Shown here one piece after another: positions 1 to 9,453 of a stretch of 47,752 nt of DNA; the stretch's first letter is position 1; each line of letters starts with the position of its first letter. The notes beneath the pieces are model-generated. The model ran no database searches and was not told where the DNA came from. It was given only the letters and a program-made list of their open reading frames with translations. The DNA is taken from contig CACEAQ010000003.1 in the NCBI GenBank assembly GCA_902557605.1, positions 1 through 47,752 of the forward strand, in the 5' to 3' direction. Source of the DNA: an uncultured Pelagibacteraceae bacterium (GTDB lineage: Bacteria > Pseudomonadota > Alphaproteobacteria > Pelagibacterales > Pelagibacteraceae). Position numbers and translations under genes: made by a program.

Positions 1-336
1 ATTCTTATCAAATAAAATATTGTATTTACTTGATTGTTTTTTTTCTTTATCTAAATCTAACTCAGCTTCTTCGATTATTTGATAGTAAGATACCAAATTT
101 CTTATTTCATAATACTTTAATTGTTTAAGTTTTATTGCATCTTCATCCAAAAGAAGTTTTGTTGTTAATTCTTTAAAACCTTTTCGAATAGCTTGTTTTG
201 CTTTTTCTTCATTATTGATGGGAGTAGTGTATAATATTTCAACATTATTAACATGAAATAAGTTATTATCAGACAAAACATTTCCAGTTTTCAAAAAAAT
301 AACTAATATAATAATAATTAATTTAAAACTTTTCAT
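1..336 (-). CDS. Secreted DUF2066-like protein, 3' part cut by window edge
   Basis: This reading frame is open from the ATG (complement of 334-336) to the window edge, 112 codons, and is absent from the ORF track because no stop lies in the window. The N-terminus (MKSFKLIIIILVIFLKTGNVLS) is a Sec-type signal peptide with a basic start and a long hydrophobic core. The mature part begins DNNLFHVNNVEILYTTPINNEEKAKQAIRKGF and continues as a charged helical segment. Secreted DUF2066 proteins are commonly encoded beside purM in proteobacteria, and the pattern of a short strand followed by an 'A..A...GF..L' helix fits, so I lean to that family. It is divergent from purM with only 24 bases between the start codons, so the two promoters must overlap. 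The function is not known, the C-terminus is outside the window, and the family call is tentative. Confidence 0.5.
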   Translation of the reverse strand, partial: MKSFKLIIIILVIFLKTGNVLSDNNLFHVNNVEILYTTPINNEEKAKQAIRKGFKELTTKLLLDEDAIKLKQLKYYEIRNLVSYYQIIEEAELDLDKEKKQSSKYNILFDKN

Positions 337-360
337 AAAAAATAAATATCATTTTTACAA

Positions 361-1389
361 ATGAAAAAAATAGAAAATAGTTACAAAAAAAGTGGCGTAA
401 ATATTTCTTTAGCTAATAAATTTGTTAAGCATATTTCCACATTATCTAAAAAAAAGGGCAAAAAAAGGTATAATCAATTCGATGAGGAAAATATCGGTGG
501 ATTTGGATCTCTTTATGATATCAGTAATTCTAAAATTAAAGATCCTGTAATTGTTTCCTGTACAGATGGTGTGGGTACTAAAATTGATTTAGCTAATAGG
601 TTTAAAAAATTTGATACAATTGGTATTGACCTTGTTGCGATGTGTGTAAATGATTTAATCGTGCAAGGAGCTAAACCATTATTTTTTTTAGACTACATTG
701 CAGTGGGAAAATTGAATCTAAAAAAATCAAAAAAAATTATTAATGGTATCGTTAGAGGATGTAATTTATCAGACTGTAATTTAATTGGAGGAGAGACTGC
801 AGAAATGCCTGGCATATACTCTAAAGATAAATTTGATTTAGCAGGATTTAGCGTTGGTTTAGCTTCCAAAAAAAAATTACTGAACAAAAAAAATGTAAAA
901 ATAAATAATGTTATTTTAGCAGTTCCATCTTCTGGGGTTCATTCTAATGGTTTTTCTTTAGTAAGATCAATCTTAAAAAAAAGAAAAATTACAAAAAAAT
1001 TAAAAGAAGATCTATTAAAACCAACAAAAATTTATACTAGAGAAATTTTGAAATTAGTTGAAAAAAATTTAGTTAGCGCTGCGGCACATATCACTGGTGG
1101 GGGGTTAGTAGAAAATTTAATGAGATCTGTACCTGACAATTTATCTATAAATATTGATTTAGGAAAAATAAAAATAAAAAAAATTTTCAAATGGATAAAA
1201 AATCATGATATCTCTGATCAAGAAATGATGAGAACATTTAATTGTGGTGTAGGGTTTTGTATAATAACTCACAAAAATAATATTAAAAATATTCAAAAAC
1301 ACTTTTCAAAAAACTATAAACCTTATCAAATAGGATATATTTCAAAAAATAAATATAAGATTAATCTAATAAATTCTTTTAAATGGTAA
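361..1389 (+). CDS. purM: Phosphoribosylformylglycinamidine cyclo-ligase (AIR synthetase)
   Basis: PurM closes formylglycinamidine ribonucleotide to aminoimidazole ribonucleotide using ATP, the fifth step of de novo purine synthesis, in the cytoplasm. The 342-residue length is normal for the family. Recognisable blocks are CTDGVGTK (about 67-74), the GIDLVAMCVNDLIVQGAKPLFFLDY dimer/active-site segment (about 88-112) and LIGGETAEMPG further on. The SGVHSNGFSLVR and AHITGGGLVEN blocks of the C-terminal AIRS domain follow. The stop overlaps the purN start by 7 bases, so the two genes are translationally coupled. The frame is complete and nothing looks odd. The ORF on the opposite strand inside this gene is a shadow. 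Confidence 0.97.
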   Translation: MKKIENSYKKSGVNISLANKFVKHISTLSKKKGKKRYNQFDEENIGGFGSLYDISNSKIKDPVIVSCTDGVGTKIDLANRFKKFDTIGIDLVAMCVNDLIVQGAKPLFFLDYIAVGKLNLKKSKKIINGIVRGCNLSDCNLIGGETAEMPGIYSKDKFDLAGFSVGLASKKKLLNKKNVKINNVILAVPSSGVHSNGFSLVRSILKKRKITKKLKEDLLKPTKIYTREILKLVEKNLVSAAAHITGGGLVENLMRSVPDNLSINIDLGKIKIKKIFKWIKNHDISDQEMMRTFNCGVGFCIITHKNNIKNIQKHFSKNYKPYQIGYISKNKYKINLINSFKW

Positions 1390-1946
1390 AAAAAAATGCA
1401 TGTGTATTTATTTCTGGAAGAGGATCGAATCTTAAAAGTTTGATCAACAAATCAAGAGATTATAATTTTCCTATAAATATTAAATTAATCATTTGTAATA
1501 ATGAAAGTGCATACGGCATAAAACATGCCAAAAAAAATTCAATACCATTTTTGATTGTTGACTCAAATAATAAAATCTTTGAGAGAAAAATAATTAAAGA
1601 AATTAAGAGATTTAAAATTTCTTTAATATGCCTAGCTGGTTACATGAAAATTATTTCCAAAAATTTTATAAAATCTTTTGGAAAACTTATAATTAATATC
1701 CACCCTTCTCTACTTCCAAAATACAAAGGCCTAAATACTTATTCTAGAGTACTAAAAAACAGTGAGATAATGACTGGATGCACAGTTCATATTGTGAATG
1801 AAAAACTCGATGATGGGAAAATAATTGCTCAAAAAGGTTTTTATATTAGTTCAAAAGATGATGCAAAAGATCTTGAGAGAAAAACTCAAAAGCTTGAATA
1901 CAAAACTTATGCAGAGGCAATTATAAATCTCTATAGATATGATTAG
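1383..1946 (+). CDS. purN: Phosphoribosylglycinamide formyltransferase
   Basis: PurN transfers a formyl group from 10-formyltetrahydrofolate to glycinamide ribonucleotide, the third step of purine synthesis. The 187-residue protein shows the phosphate-binding SGRGSNLKSL loop (11-20). The catalytic triad is visible as N105 and H107 in INIHPSLLPKYKG and D144 in VNEKLDDGKIIAQ, as in the E. coli enzyme. The ATG lies inside the last codons of purM (7-base overlap), typical of coupled purMN operons. Its last 4 bases overlap the 3' end of the convergent ndk gene, leaving no space for an intrinsic terminator. Confidence 0.96.
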   Translation: MVKKNACVFISGRGSNLKSLINKSRDYNFPINIKLIICNNESAYGIKHAKKNSIPFLIVDSNNKIFERKIIKEIKRFKISLICLAGYMKIISKNFIKSFGKLIINIHPSLLPKYKGLNTYSRVLKNSEIMTGCTVHIVNEKLDDGKIIAQKGFYISSKDDAKDLERKTQKLEYKTYAEAIINLYRYD

Positions 1947-2353
1947 TCTTTAAAAAAAAAATCAATTTCTTTTTTTGCATTTTCTTTTGAGTCCGAGCCA
2001 TGCACAGAGTTTTTGTCAATGGATATGCCATATAACTTTCTTATAGTGTTTTCCTCTGCTTTTCTTGGGTCTGTAGCTCCCATAATTTTTCTGTTGGCCA
2101 GAATAGCATTTTCGCCTTCCAAAATCATCACTACTATTGGCCCTGAAGAGAGATAGGCGCATAAATCGTTATAAAAAGGTTTAGATTGGTGAACTTTATA
2201 AAATTCAGCAGCCTCATCTTTTGTGATATGAATTTTCTTTGAGTTTTTAATATTTATATTGTTCGAAATAAATATTTTTTTAATATCATCAATTAAATTT
2301 CTTTCAACAGCGTCTGGCTTTATTATTGAAAGTGTCTGTTCACGGTTATTCAT
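1943..2353 (-). CDS. ndk: Nucleoside diphosphate kinase
   Basis: Ndk transfers the gamma-phosphate of ATP to nucleoside diphosphates through a phosphohistidine intermediate, balancing the NTP and dNTP pools. At 136 residues it is near the usual bacterial length. The start REQTLSIIKPDAVERN is the classic N-terminal block. The active-site histidine is H118 in NSVHGSDS, and the Kpn-loop and substrate residues lie in the KPFYNDLCAYLSSGP region. It is downstream of pepA with an 8-base overlap of reading frames, so both probably share a transcript. Convergent overlap with purN is 4 bases. Confidence 0.97.
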   Translation of the reverse strand: MNNREQTLSIIKPDAVERNLIDDIKKIFISNNINIKNSKKIHITKDEAAEFYKVHQSKPFYNDLCAYLSSGPIVVMILEGENAILANRKIMGATDPRKAEENTIRKLYGISIDKNSVHGSDSKENAKKEIDFFFKD

Positions 2354-3803
2354 AGTGATCTTCTATTAACTGATTTAAAAGCCTGACACCAAAACCAGTA
2401 GCGCCTCCTGAATTCAAAGCTCCACCATATTTTGAAAAAGCCATCCCAGCAATGTCTAAATGAGCCCAAGGAGTTTTATTTAAAATAAATCTTTGTAAAA
2501 ACTGAGCAGCTGTTGTTGAACCTGCACCACCCACATAATTAATATTTTGCACATCGGCATTTTTCGAGTTCATTAGTTTGTCATAATTTTTGTGAAGAGG
2601 CATTCTCCATACCTTTTCATTAACTTTTTCTCCTGCGCTAAAGATTTGCTTAGATAAATTATCATTATTAGAAAAAAGACCTGCGTATTCTGAGCCCAAG
2701 CAAACAATTATTGCGCCAGTCAATGTAGCTAAATCTATTATAAATTTAGGTTTAAATTTTTTTTCTGTAAATGTTAAAGCATCTGCAAGAACCAATCGAC
2801 CTTCAGCATCTGTATTAAGTATTTCAATAGTTTTGCCACTATATGATTTTACAATATCTCCAGGCCTTTGTGCATTTCCACTAACCATATTTTCTACAAG
2901 ACCAACTACACCCACAGCATTAATTTTTGCTTTTCTAAGTGCCAAATTCTTCATCAGCCCTACTACTGAGGCTGATCCCGCCATATCATAAGTCATGTCT
3001 TCCATAAATTTAGCTGGCTTCAAAGAATATCCCCCAGTATCAAAACAAACACCCTTACCAACAAAAGCAACGGGTTTAGAATTATTTTTTGCTCCATTCC
3101 ACTCTATTGTAACTAAATAAGATCCTCTAACACTGCCTTGGCCCACTCCTAACAACGCTTGCATGCCCAACTTTTTTAATTTTTTTTCATCGTATATATT
3201 TATTTTCAATCCATCTTTTTTTAAACTATTCAATCTTTTTGCATATTCATCTGGATGTAAAATATTTCCTGGTTCTGAGACCAAGTCTCTAGCATAAAAA
3301 GTACCCTCCTCTAATGCTTTGAATTTTAATTGAGATCTTATTGATGGTATATTTCTTATTCCTAAAACATTAATCGATATTTCTCTTAAGTCTTTTTTTG
3401 TTTTATATTTTTTAAATTCATAAGATTTCAATTTTATACCATGAAGAAAATATCCAAGAAAATTTTCATTTTTACTTTCAATGCTATCCGAAATTATAAA
3501 GTATTCACTTTTTACTCCGGTATTTATTTTTCCATAAAATTCTGCGCCTAAATTTTCTATTTCGGAAGTATTAAGGTTATTTTTAACTGAAATTAAAACT
3601 ATCTTTTTTTTTGCGTTTATATCAAATACAAATAAATTTTTCTTTAAGTCGCTTGTGTTTAATAAATCATTTATATACTTATGTTCTGATGCAGATAGAT
3701 ATTTTACAAGACTTTTTATTTTAAACTTGTCATTGGAAAATAAAATAATATTGCCAGAAGATTTGTTGGTTCTTTTTTTTAAGTAATTAATTTTAACAGT
3801 CAT
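2346..3803 (-). CDS. pepA: Leucyl aminopeptidase (M17 family)
   Basis: This is an M17 cytosolic metallo-aminopeptidase that removes N-terminal residues from peptides, using two metal ions in a hexameric enzyme. The 485-residue protein has the variable N-terminal domain (about 1-160) and the catalytic domain. Visible metal and active-site blocks are VGKGVCFDTGG and the signature NTDAEGRLVLADAL. In many alphaproteobacteria pepA stands divergent to lptF, as here, and some homologues double as DNA-binding proteins, though nothing in the sequence tests that. The ATG at 3803 is the first start after the intergenic region. It overlaps ndk at its 3' end. Confidence 0.95.
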   Translation of the reverse strand: MTVKINYLKKRTNKSSGNIILFSNDKFKIKSLVKYLSASEHKYINDLLNTSDLKKNLFVFDINAKKKIVLISVKNNLNTSEIENLGAEFYGKINTGVKSEYFIISDSIESKNENFLGYFLHGIKLKSYEFKKYKTKKDLREISINVLGIRNIPSIRSQLKFKALEEGTFYARDLVSEPGNILHPDEYAKRLNSLKKDGLKINIYDEKKLKKLGMQALLGVGQGSVRGSYLVTIEWNGAKNNSKPVAFVGKGVCFDTGGYSLKPAKFMEDMTYDMAGSASVVGLMKNLALRKAKINAVGVVGLVENMVSGNAQRPGDIVKSYSGKTIEILNTDAEGRLVLADALTFTEKKFKPKFIIDLATLTGAIIVCLGSEYAGLFSNNDNLSKQIFSAGEKVNEKVWRMPLHKNYDKLMNSKNADVQNINYVGGAGSTTAAQFLQRFILNKTPWAHLDIAGMAFSKYGGALNSGGATGFGVRLLNQLIEDHYE

Positions 3804-3934
3804 AATTTTGAAAAAACCTATTTATGTCAGTGATTTAAGTCTAAATGTACAAATTTTCAATGAAAATTTAGTCATAGTTAAACCATTAGTTGAATTTATT
3901 TTATGGATGCATTATTTATATACAATATATCAAA

Positions 3935-5056
3935 ATGCTTCAAAACAAGATTTATCAAAACTTTATATTAGAGATTTTCAAAACTTTTTTTATTGTTTTG
4001 ATAGGTTTGTCTTTAATAGCCTTGACGGTAAGGGCGGTGAATTTTTTAGATTTGATTGTAAATGACGGTTACCCTGTTTTAAAATACTTACATTATTCAG
4101 TTTTAAATATTTTTGGAATAGTACCTAAATTTATACCCCTTTCATTTTTGATTTCTCTTATGATATTTATCTTAAAGCACATTGATGATAGTGAATTTAT
4201 AATTTTATGGACATCAGGAGTTGAGAAAATAAAAGTAGTAAATTTATTTTTTTTTACATCTTTAATATTATTGATTTTTTATTTATTATTTTCGATTTTA
4301 TTAACTCCGTTAGCTTTAAATAAATCAAGAAACTTATTAAGCCAGGATCAATTTAACTCTTTTCTACCAACTATAAGAACACAACAATTTAGTGACTCTT
4401 TTCAAGGATTTACATTTATAGCAGAAAAAAAAATTAAAAATGAAATACAAAATATTTTTTTACATGATGTAGGAAATAATTTAAAAAACCTGCTTTCCGA
4501 AGTTTCTGATATCACTAATACAACTGTCGTTGCAGAAAAAGGAATTGTTGATAAAAGAAAGATATTTTTATTTAATGGACAAATAATTACTTCTGAAAAA
4601 AGAAATTTGGAAAAAAATGATATTATTAAATTTGATCAACTAAATATTGATTTAAGAAATTTAGCAACTAATACAATTACACATCCTAAAATTCAAGAAA
4701 CAAGTACCAAAGAACTTCTAAAATGTTTAAATTTAGAAAATTTAAATACAGGAATTTGTAATGAACAGTCAAACAAGGAAATTCCTCCGAACTTAATTAG
4801 GAGAGTAATTTTACCATTTTACCTTCCTGTTGTATCGTTAATTTGCTCCTTGCTGCTAATAAGAAATAATAAAGTTTATTATAATAAAATTTCGATTTTT
4901 TTGTATAGCTTTATTCTACTAGTCTTGAGCGAATTAATTATTAAATACACAGGGATAAAAATTATTTATAGTATTGGTTATATTGCATCGCCTTTTATTT
5001 TAATTGTATTTTTATACTTTTTACTAATATTTAAGTTCTCAAGAGAGACAAAATAA
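3935..5056 (+). CDS. lptF: LPS export ABC transporter permease LptF
   Basis: LptF is one of the two inner-membrane permeases of the LptB2FG machine, which pulls lipopolysaccharide from the inner membrane and feeds it to the periplasmic bridge. The protein shows an N-terminal amphipathic plus membrane segment, a block of membrane helices up to about residue 130, a periplasmic beta-jellyroll-like domain in the middle, and three C-terminal helices. The ORF track starts at 3890, but the preceding 15 residues (MNLFYGCIIYIQYIK) do not look like the family. The ATG at 3935 (MLQNKIYQNFILEIFKTFF) gives the usual short cytoplasmic N-terminus, so I prefer it. lptG starts 3 bases after the stop. This is the first gene of a six-gene run ending with rsmA. 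Confidence 0.9.
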   Translation: MLQNKIYQNFILEIFKTFFIVLIGLSLIALTVRAVNFLDLIVNDGYPVLKYLHYSVLNIFGIVPKFIPLSFLISLMIFILKHIDDSEFIILWTSGVEKIKVVNLFFFTSLILLIFYLLFSILLTPLALNKSRNLLSQDQFNSFLPTIRTQQFSDSFQGFTFIAEKKIKNEIQNIFLHDVGNNLKNLLSEVSDITNTTVVAEKGIVDKRKIFLFNGQIITSEKRNLEKNDIIKFDQLNIDLRNLATNTITHPKIQETSTKELLKCLNLENLNTGICNEQSNKEIPPNLIRRVILPFYLPVVSLICSLLLIRNNKVYYNKISIFLYSFILLVLSELIIKYTGIKIIYSIGYIASPFILIVFLYFLLIFKFSRETK

Positions 5057-5058
5057 TT

Positions 5059-6147
5059 ATGAATAAAATTATCTTGAATTATCTTCTGAAAAATTTTTTA
5101 AAAACATTAATGTATTCAATTTTAATTATGTATTCTTTTGGGTTTATTCTGACTTTATTTGAAGAAATAGAATTTTTTAAAAATCTTAATGTGAGCATAC
5201 TCATGCCTTTAATGCTTACAAGTATTTTCATACCAAGCATGATAACAAAATTATTACCATTTATTATTTTTATTTCTAGTCTATGGTTTATGAGATCAAT
5301 TAGAAATAATAAAGACCTTTTAACTTTAAAAGTTTATGGATATTCAAATATAAAAATCTTTTTTATTCTAGCTTTAACTTCTTTTACATTGGGATGGTTA
5401 ATTTTAATTATTGTAAGTCCAATAACATCATCAATGGTTAAGTATTATGAAATTACAAAATCTCAATATGCAAGAGATGTTGATCACCTTGTAGCAGTAA
5501 ATAAAAATGGTCTATGGATTAAAGAAAATTTAAATAATGGCACGCGAATAATCACCGCCTCTAAGCCAGACGGAATTAATCTAAATAGTGTTACAATTTT
5601 TCAATTAAATCAAAGCTATAATTTAGAGAAAAAAATTTATGCAGGAACAGCAAATATAAAAAATAATAATTGGGATTTAGATGATGTAATAATATTTAAG
5701 CGTAAAGATGGAATTTTTGAAAAAGAATTTCTTGAAAAATATCAAATTAATTCAATCTATAATTACGAAAAAATAACAAGTTTATTTAAAAATTTTGATA
5801 CAATGTCTTTTTTAGACCTCGCGATTGATTACCAAGAATTACTTAAGAACGGTTATAATAAAAAATTTTTAAATCAGAGTTTGCATTCGATGTTAACTTT
5901 GCCCTTCTTTTTGTTCTTGATGACAGCTATTGCATCGATAATTACTATGAATACTTTGAAGAGGTCTGATAATTTTAAGTTGATATTATTAGGAATATTT
6001 ATAAGTGTTTTTGTCTACTATTTTAAAGATTTATCCTTAGCCTTGGGACAGACTGGGAGAATACCAATTACTCTTGCTTTATGGTCTCCTATTATAGCAT
6101 TAAGTCTTTTCACATTTATTGGAGTTTTACAGATAAATGAAAAATAA
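5059..6147 (+). CDS. lptG: LPS export ABC transporter permease LptG
   Basis: LptG is the partner permease of LptF in the LptB2FG complex. The 362-residue protein has the same plan: N-terminal membrane helices (first at about 10-35), a central periplasmic domain with SQYARDVDHLVAVNKNGLWIKE, and a C-terminal helical bundle. The GLWIKE segment followed by the 'N-x-G-T-R-I-I-T-A' strand is typical of the LptF/G periplasmic beta-jellyroll. It is separated by 2 bases from lptF and overlaps lptD by 11 bases. The ATP-binding partner lptB is not in this window. Confidence 0.92.
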   Translation: MNKIILNYLLKNFLKTLMYSILIMYSFGFILTLFEEIEFFKNLNVSILMPLMLTSIFIPSMITKLLPFIIFISSLWFMRSIRNNKDLLTLKVYGYSNIKIFFILALTSFTLGWLILIIVSPITSSMVKYYEITKSQYARDVDHLVAVNKNGLWIKENLNNGTRIITASKPDGINLNSVTIFQLNQSYNLEKKIYAGTANIKNNNWDLDDVIIFKRKDGIFEKEFLEKYQINSIYNYEKITSLFKNFDTMSFLDLAIDYQELLKNGYNKKFLNQSLHSMLTLPFFLFLMTAIASIITMNTLKRSDNFKLILLGIFISVFVYYFKDLSLALGQTGRIPITLALWSPIIALSLFTFIGVLQINEK

Positions 6148-8527
6148 ATTTTTAGTTATAATTATATTTTTATTTCAAACGACGCTTAAAGCCGAAAATG
6201 TACAAATAGAAGCAAAAAATATCACATTAGATAAAGATCAAACAACTTCGATCTTTGAGAATGAAGTTGTTGTGAGAACTGAAGATAAAGTTATTAAGAG
6301 CGACTATTTGAAATATAATAAAAAAAATAGATTTTTAATTTTTAAAAAGAACATAGTCGCTGAAGATAATCTTGGAAACATTATTAGAACAGATTATGCA
6401 GAGTATGATGAAAAAAAGAAAAATTTTTTAAGTAAGGGCCCTACCAAAATAATTACATCTCAAAATTATGATCTCGAAGGTTCAAACATATTTTTAGATA
6501 ATGCAGAAAAATTTATCAAATCAGACTATAAAGCAACTATTGTAGATCAAGAAGGAAATATAATAAATTTAGATAACTTCGAATACCACGCTGAAAGTAA
6601 TATTTTTAAATCAGTAGGTAACATAAAAATAAAAGATAAAAAAACCAATACTTATGAGTTTTCTCAAGTTTATATAGATACAAAAAAAAGGGAGATACTA
6701 GGGACAGATATAAAATCATACCTTAAAGATTCAAATTTCAAAATTAATCAGAAAAATAAACCTAGAGTCTTTGCTAATTCGGTGAATATTAATAATGATA
6801 AAAAAATATTTACTAAAAGTATTTTTACTTTATGTGACTATAGAAAAAATGATAAATGTCCACCATGGACAATACAAGCTTCTGAAATGTTGCACGATAA
6901 CAAAAAGAAAACAATATATTATGATAATGCATTAATAAAAGTTTATAATGTTCCAATTTTTTATATACCAAAGTTGTCGCATCCAGATCCGACAGTTGAT
7001 AGAAGATCTGGATTTTTAATACCTTCTTTTTCTGATTCAAAAAATTTAGGATCTGGAGTTTCTATTCCGTATTTTTTCAATGTTGCTAAAGATAAAAATT
7101 TTACTTTTATTAGTAGAATTTATGAAAATGAAAATCCTCTATACATGGGGCAATTTCATCAAGCTTTTAAAGATGCGAGTCTTTTAGCAGATTTTGGTTA
7201 TACTGAAGGATATAAAAAAACAAGTGTTTCAAAAAAAGCAGGACAAAAGTCTCATTTTTTTTCTAAATTTGTAAAAAGTTTCAAAGGTAAAAATAATTCC
7301 GAAAGTAATTTAACATTATCTGTACAAGATGTTTCTAATGATAAATATCTCAAACTATATAAAATTAAATCAAACTTGATTGACTATAGTGAAACTTTTC
7401 TAAAAAACTCTTTGAATTTTACTCACGAAAATGAAAATATTTTTTTTAATTTAAATGCAAGTGTTTACGAGACACTCAAAGAAAGTTATAACGATAAATA
7501 TGAGTATATTCTGCCAGAATTAACATTAAATAAAAATCTATTTTCGAATGATAATTTTGGAAGTTTGGATCTTCAATCTAATTTAAAAATTCATAATTAT
7601 GATACTAACAAAACAACCAATTTTTTGGTTAATGATTTTAATTGGGACTCTAAAGAGTTCAATTTTGATACTGGAGTAAGATCGAAAATTTTTGGACATT
7701 TAAGAAATATTAATTATGAGGCAAAAAATGTTGATCTTTATAAAAAAGACTCGACCTCTGAAATTCATGGAGCGCTCGGTTTGTTAACTGAATTGAACTT
7801 AGAAAAAAAGGTGAATAGTTCATCGCACTTCTTAACTCCTAAATTTATGATAAGATATGCACCTGGAAATATGAGACAGGAGAATACTGGTTTAAGACTT
7901 AATCCAATTTCTGCATTTAGTTTAGAAAGACTTGATAATATAAATAATTTTGAAACTGGCCTAAGTGGAACTTTTGGATTTGATTACAAGATCGAAAACA
8001 CAAATAGAGATTTTGACTTTTCAGTTGCACAAATTGTTAATGAAAAGGAAAATAAAAAGATGCATTCTAAAACAAGTTTAGATGAAAAGCTCTCTGACCT
8101 GGTTGGTAGTGCTAAACTAGCAATAAATGATAAAATTGACATAAATTATAATTTTTCATTAGATCAAAATTATAGCGATCTTAATTATAATGAGATTGGA
8201 ACTGCTATGAATTTTGATAAATTAAATATTAATTTTGATTTTTTACAAGAAAAAAAACATATCGGCAACCAAGAATATTTTAAAACAAAAATTCAATTAG
8301 AAAATATTGAAAATAATATTATTTCTTTTGAAACAAAAAGAAATTTAATTACTAATTCTGCAGATTTTTATAACCTTAGTTATGAATATGTTAATGACTG
8401 TTTAAGAGCAGGATTAGTTTATAGAAGGGAATTTTATAATGACTCAGAATTAGAACCAGATAATTCACTTATGTTTAAAATCACTTTGACACCTTTTGGA
8501 AATATAAATTCACCTTCTTTTAACTAA
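6137..8527 (+). CDS. lptD: LPS-assembly outer-membrane protein LptD
   Basis: LptD is the outer-membrane beta-barrel that, plugged by LptE, inserts lipopolysaccharide into the outer leaflet. A cleavable signal peptide (MKNKFLVIIIFLFQTTLKAE) precedes an OstA/LptA-like periplasmic beta-jellyroll domain (about 20-200), then a long beta-barrel of alternating strands. Two cysteines flank TLCDYRKNDKCPP (about residues 232-241), and one lies near the C-terminus in NDCLRAGLVYRREFYND, which resembles the NDC motif of LptD, so interdomain disulfides are plausible. At 796 residues it is a normal size. It starts inside lptG, and its stop shares a base with the surA start (TAATG). Confidence 0.93.
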   Translation: MKNKFLVIIIFLFQTTLKAENVQIEAKNITLDKDQTTSIFENEVVVRTEDKVIKSDYLKYNKKNRFLIFKKNIVAEDNLGNIIRTDYAEYDEKKKNFLSKGPTKIITSQNYDLEGSNIFLDNAEKFIKSDYKATIVDQEGNIINLDNFEYHAESNIFKSVGNIKIKDKKTNTYEFSQVYIDTKKREILGTDIKSYLKDSNFKINQKNKPRVFANSVNINNDKKIFTKSIFTLCDYRKNDKCPPWTIQASEMLHDNKKKTIYYDNALIKVYNVPIFYIPKLSHPDPTVDRRSGFLIPSFSDSKNLGSGVSIPYFFNVAKDKNFTFISRIYENENPLYMGQFHQAFKDASLLADFGYTEGYKKTSVSKKAGQKSHFFSKFVKSFKGKNNSESNLTLSVQDVSNDKYLKLYKIKSNLIDYSETFLKNSLNFTHENENIFFNLNASVYETLKESYNDKYEYILPELTLNKNLFSNDNFGSLDLQSNLKIHNYDTNKTTNFLVNDFNWDSKEFNFDTGVRSKIFGHLRNINYEAKNVDLYKKDSTSEIHGALGLLTELNLEKKVNSSSHFLTPKFMIRYAPGNMRQENTGLRLNPISAFSLERLDNINNFETGLSGTFGFDYKIENTNRDFDFSVAQIVNEKENKKMHSKTSLDEKLSDLVGSAKLAINDKIDINYNFSLDQNYSDLNYNEIGTAMNFDKLNINFDFLQEKKHIGNQEYFKTKIQLENIENNIISFETKRNLITNSADFYNLSYEYVNDCLRAGLVYRREFYNDSELEPDNSLMFKITLTPFGNINSPSFN

Positions 8528-9453
8528 TGAAAATATTTTTAACCATCTTTTTCATATCATTAATTTCTATTAATAGTTTGCATGCAAAATATAAAAGCAA
8601 TATCATAGTTAAAGTTGAAAACGAAATTATAACAAGTTTTGAAATTAAAAATAAAATTTTAAGTTCTTTAATTTTAAGTAAACAGGAAATCAATCAAGAA
8701 AATATAAATAAATTAAAAAAACAAGCCTTGGAGGCACTTATTCAACAAAAATTGAAAGAAATTGAACTTAAAAAATATCAATTTAAAAGTGATAATGCTC
8801 AAGTAACTTCATACATAAATAAATTATCTTCAACCGATGTTTTAGGACTTCAAAATCGATTTAAGGATAATAATCTAGACTATGAATTATTTTTTAGAGA
8901 AATTGAAACTACACTTAATTGGCAAAAATTTATATATAAAATTTATGCTAGTAAAATTGAAATAGATGAAAAATCTGTTGAAGAGGAACTTAAAGAAATT
9001 AAAAAATCGCAAAATGAAATTATCAAAGAGTTGCAAATTTCAGAAATAGAAATTTTAAACGCTGAAACAAATGATTTAACTCAAAAAAAAATTAAAGAAA
9101 TAAGTCAACTTATTGCTGATGAAGGTTTTGAAGCTATAGCTACTAAATATAGCATTTCACCAACAGCATCAAATAAAGGAAATTTAGGCTGGGTAAATAG
9201 TAAATCGTTATCCAAACAAATGTATAGCGTATTAGTAAATATGAATATAGGAGAGGTTAGTAAACCAATAATTACATCAAATACTACACTTTTTTTAAAA
9301 ATCAATAACAAAAGGGAGTTGAAAACAAAGCTCATAAACGAAGATGATCTGAAAAAAAGAATAATAAATAAAAGAAAAAATGAATTGTTTAACTTATACT
9401 CAAACAGTCATTTGTCTAAACTCAAAAACACAAGTTTAATTGAATATAAATGA
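8527..9453 (+). CDS. surA: SurA-like periplasmic peptidyl-prolyl isomerase / chaperone
   Basis: SurA escorts unfolded outer-membrane proteins, including LptD, through the periplasm. The 308-residue protein has a signal peptide (MKIFLTIFFISLISINSLHA), a SurA_N helical domain with the motif ILSKQEINQENINKLKKQALEALIQQKLKEIE, and one parvulin domain at roughly residues 170-265 (ELQISEIEI ... GNLGWVNSKSL). E. coli SurA has two parvulin domains and about 430 residues, so this is a reduced form, as is usual in alphaproteobacteria. It is coupled to lptD upstream and to pdxA downstream (ATGA overlap). Confidence 0.88.
   Translation: MKIFLTIFFISLISINSLHAKYKSNIIVKVENEIITSFEIKNKILSSLILSKQEINQENINKLKKQALEALIQQKLKEIELKKYQFKSDNAQVTSYINKLSSTDVLGLQNRFKDNNLDYELFFREIETTLNWQKFIYKIYASKIEIDEKSVEEELKEIKKSQNEIIKELQISEIEILNAETNDLTQKKIKEISQLIADEGFEAIATKYSISPTASNKGNLGWVNSKSLSKQMYSVLVNMNIGEVSKPIITSNTTLFLKINNKRELKTKLINEDDLKKRIINKRKNELFNLYSNSHLSKLKNTSLIEYK

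Noticed and set aside
3808-4065. 85-aa plus-strand ORF overlapping the lptF start
   Set aside because: It lies mostly in the lptF reading region in another frame, has no recognisable domain, and its start falls in the promoter gap. It is most likely a shadow.
8527-9453. Single parvulin domain in SurA as a truncation
   Set aside because: The frame is intact, and alphaproteobacterial SurA-like proteins often have a single domain, so this is not a break.
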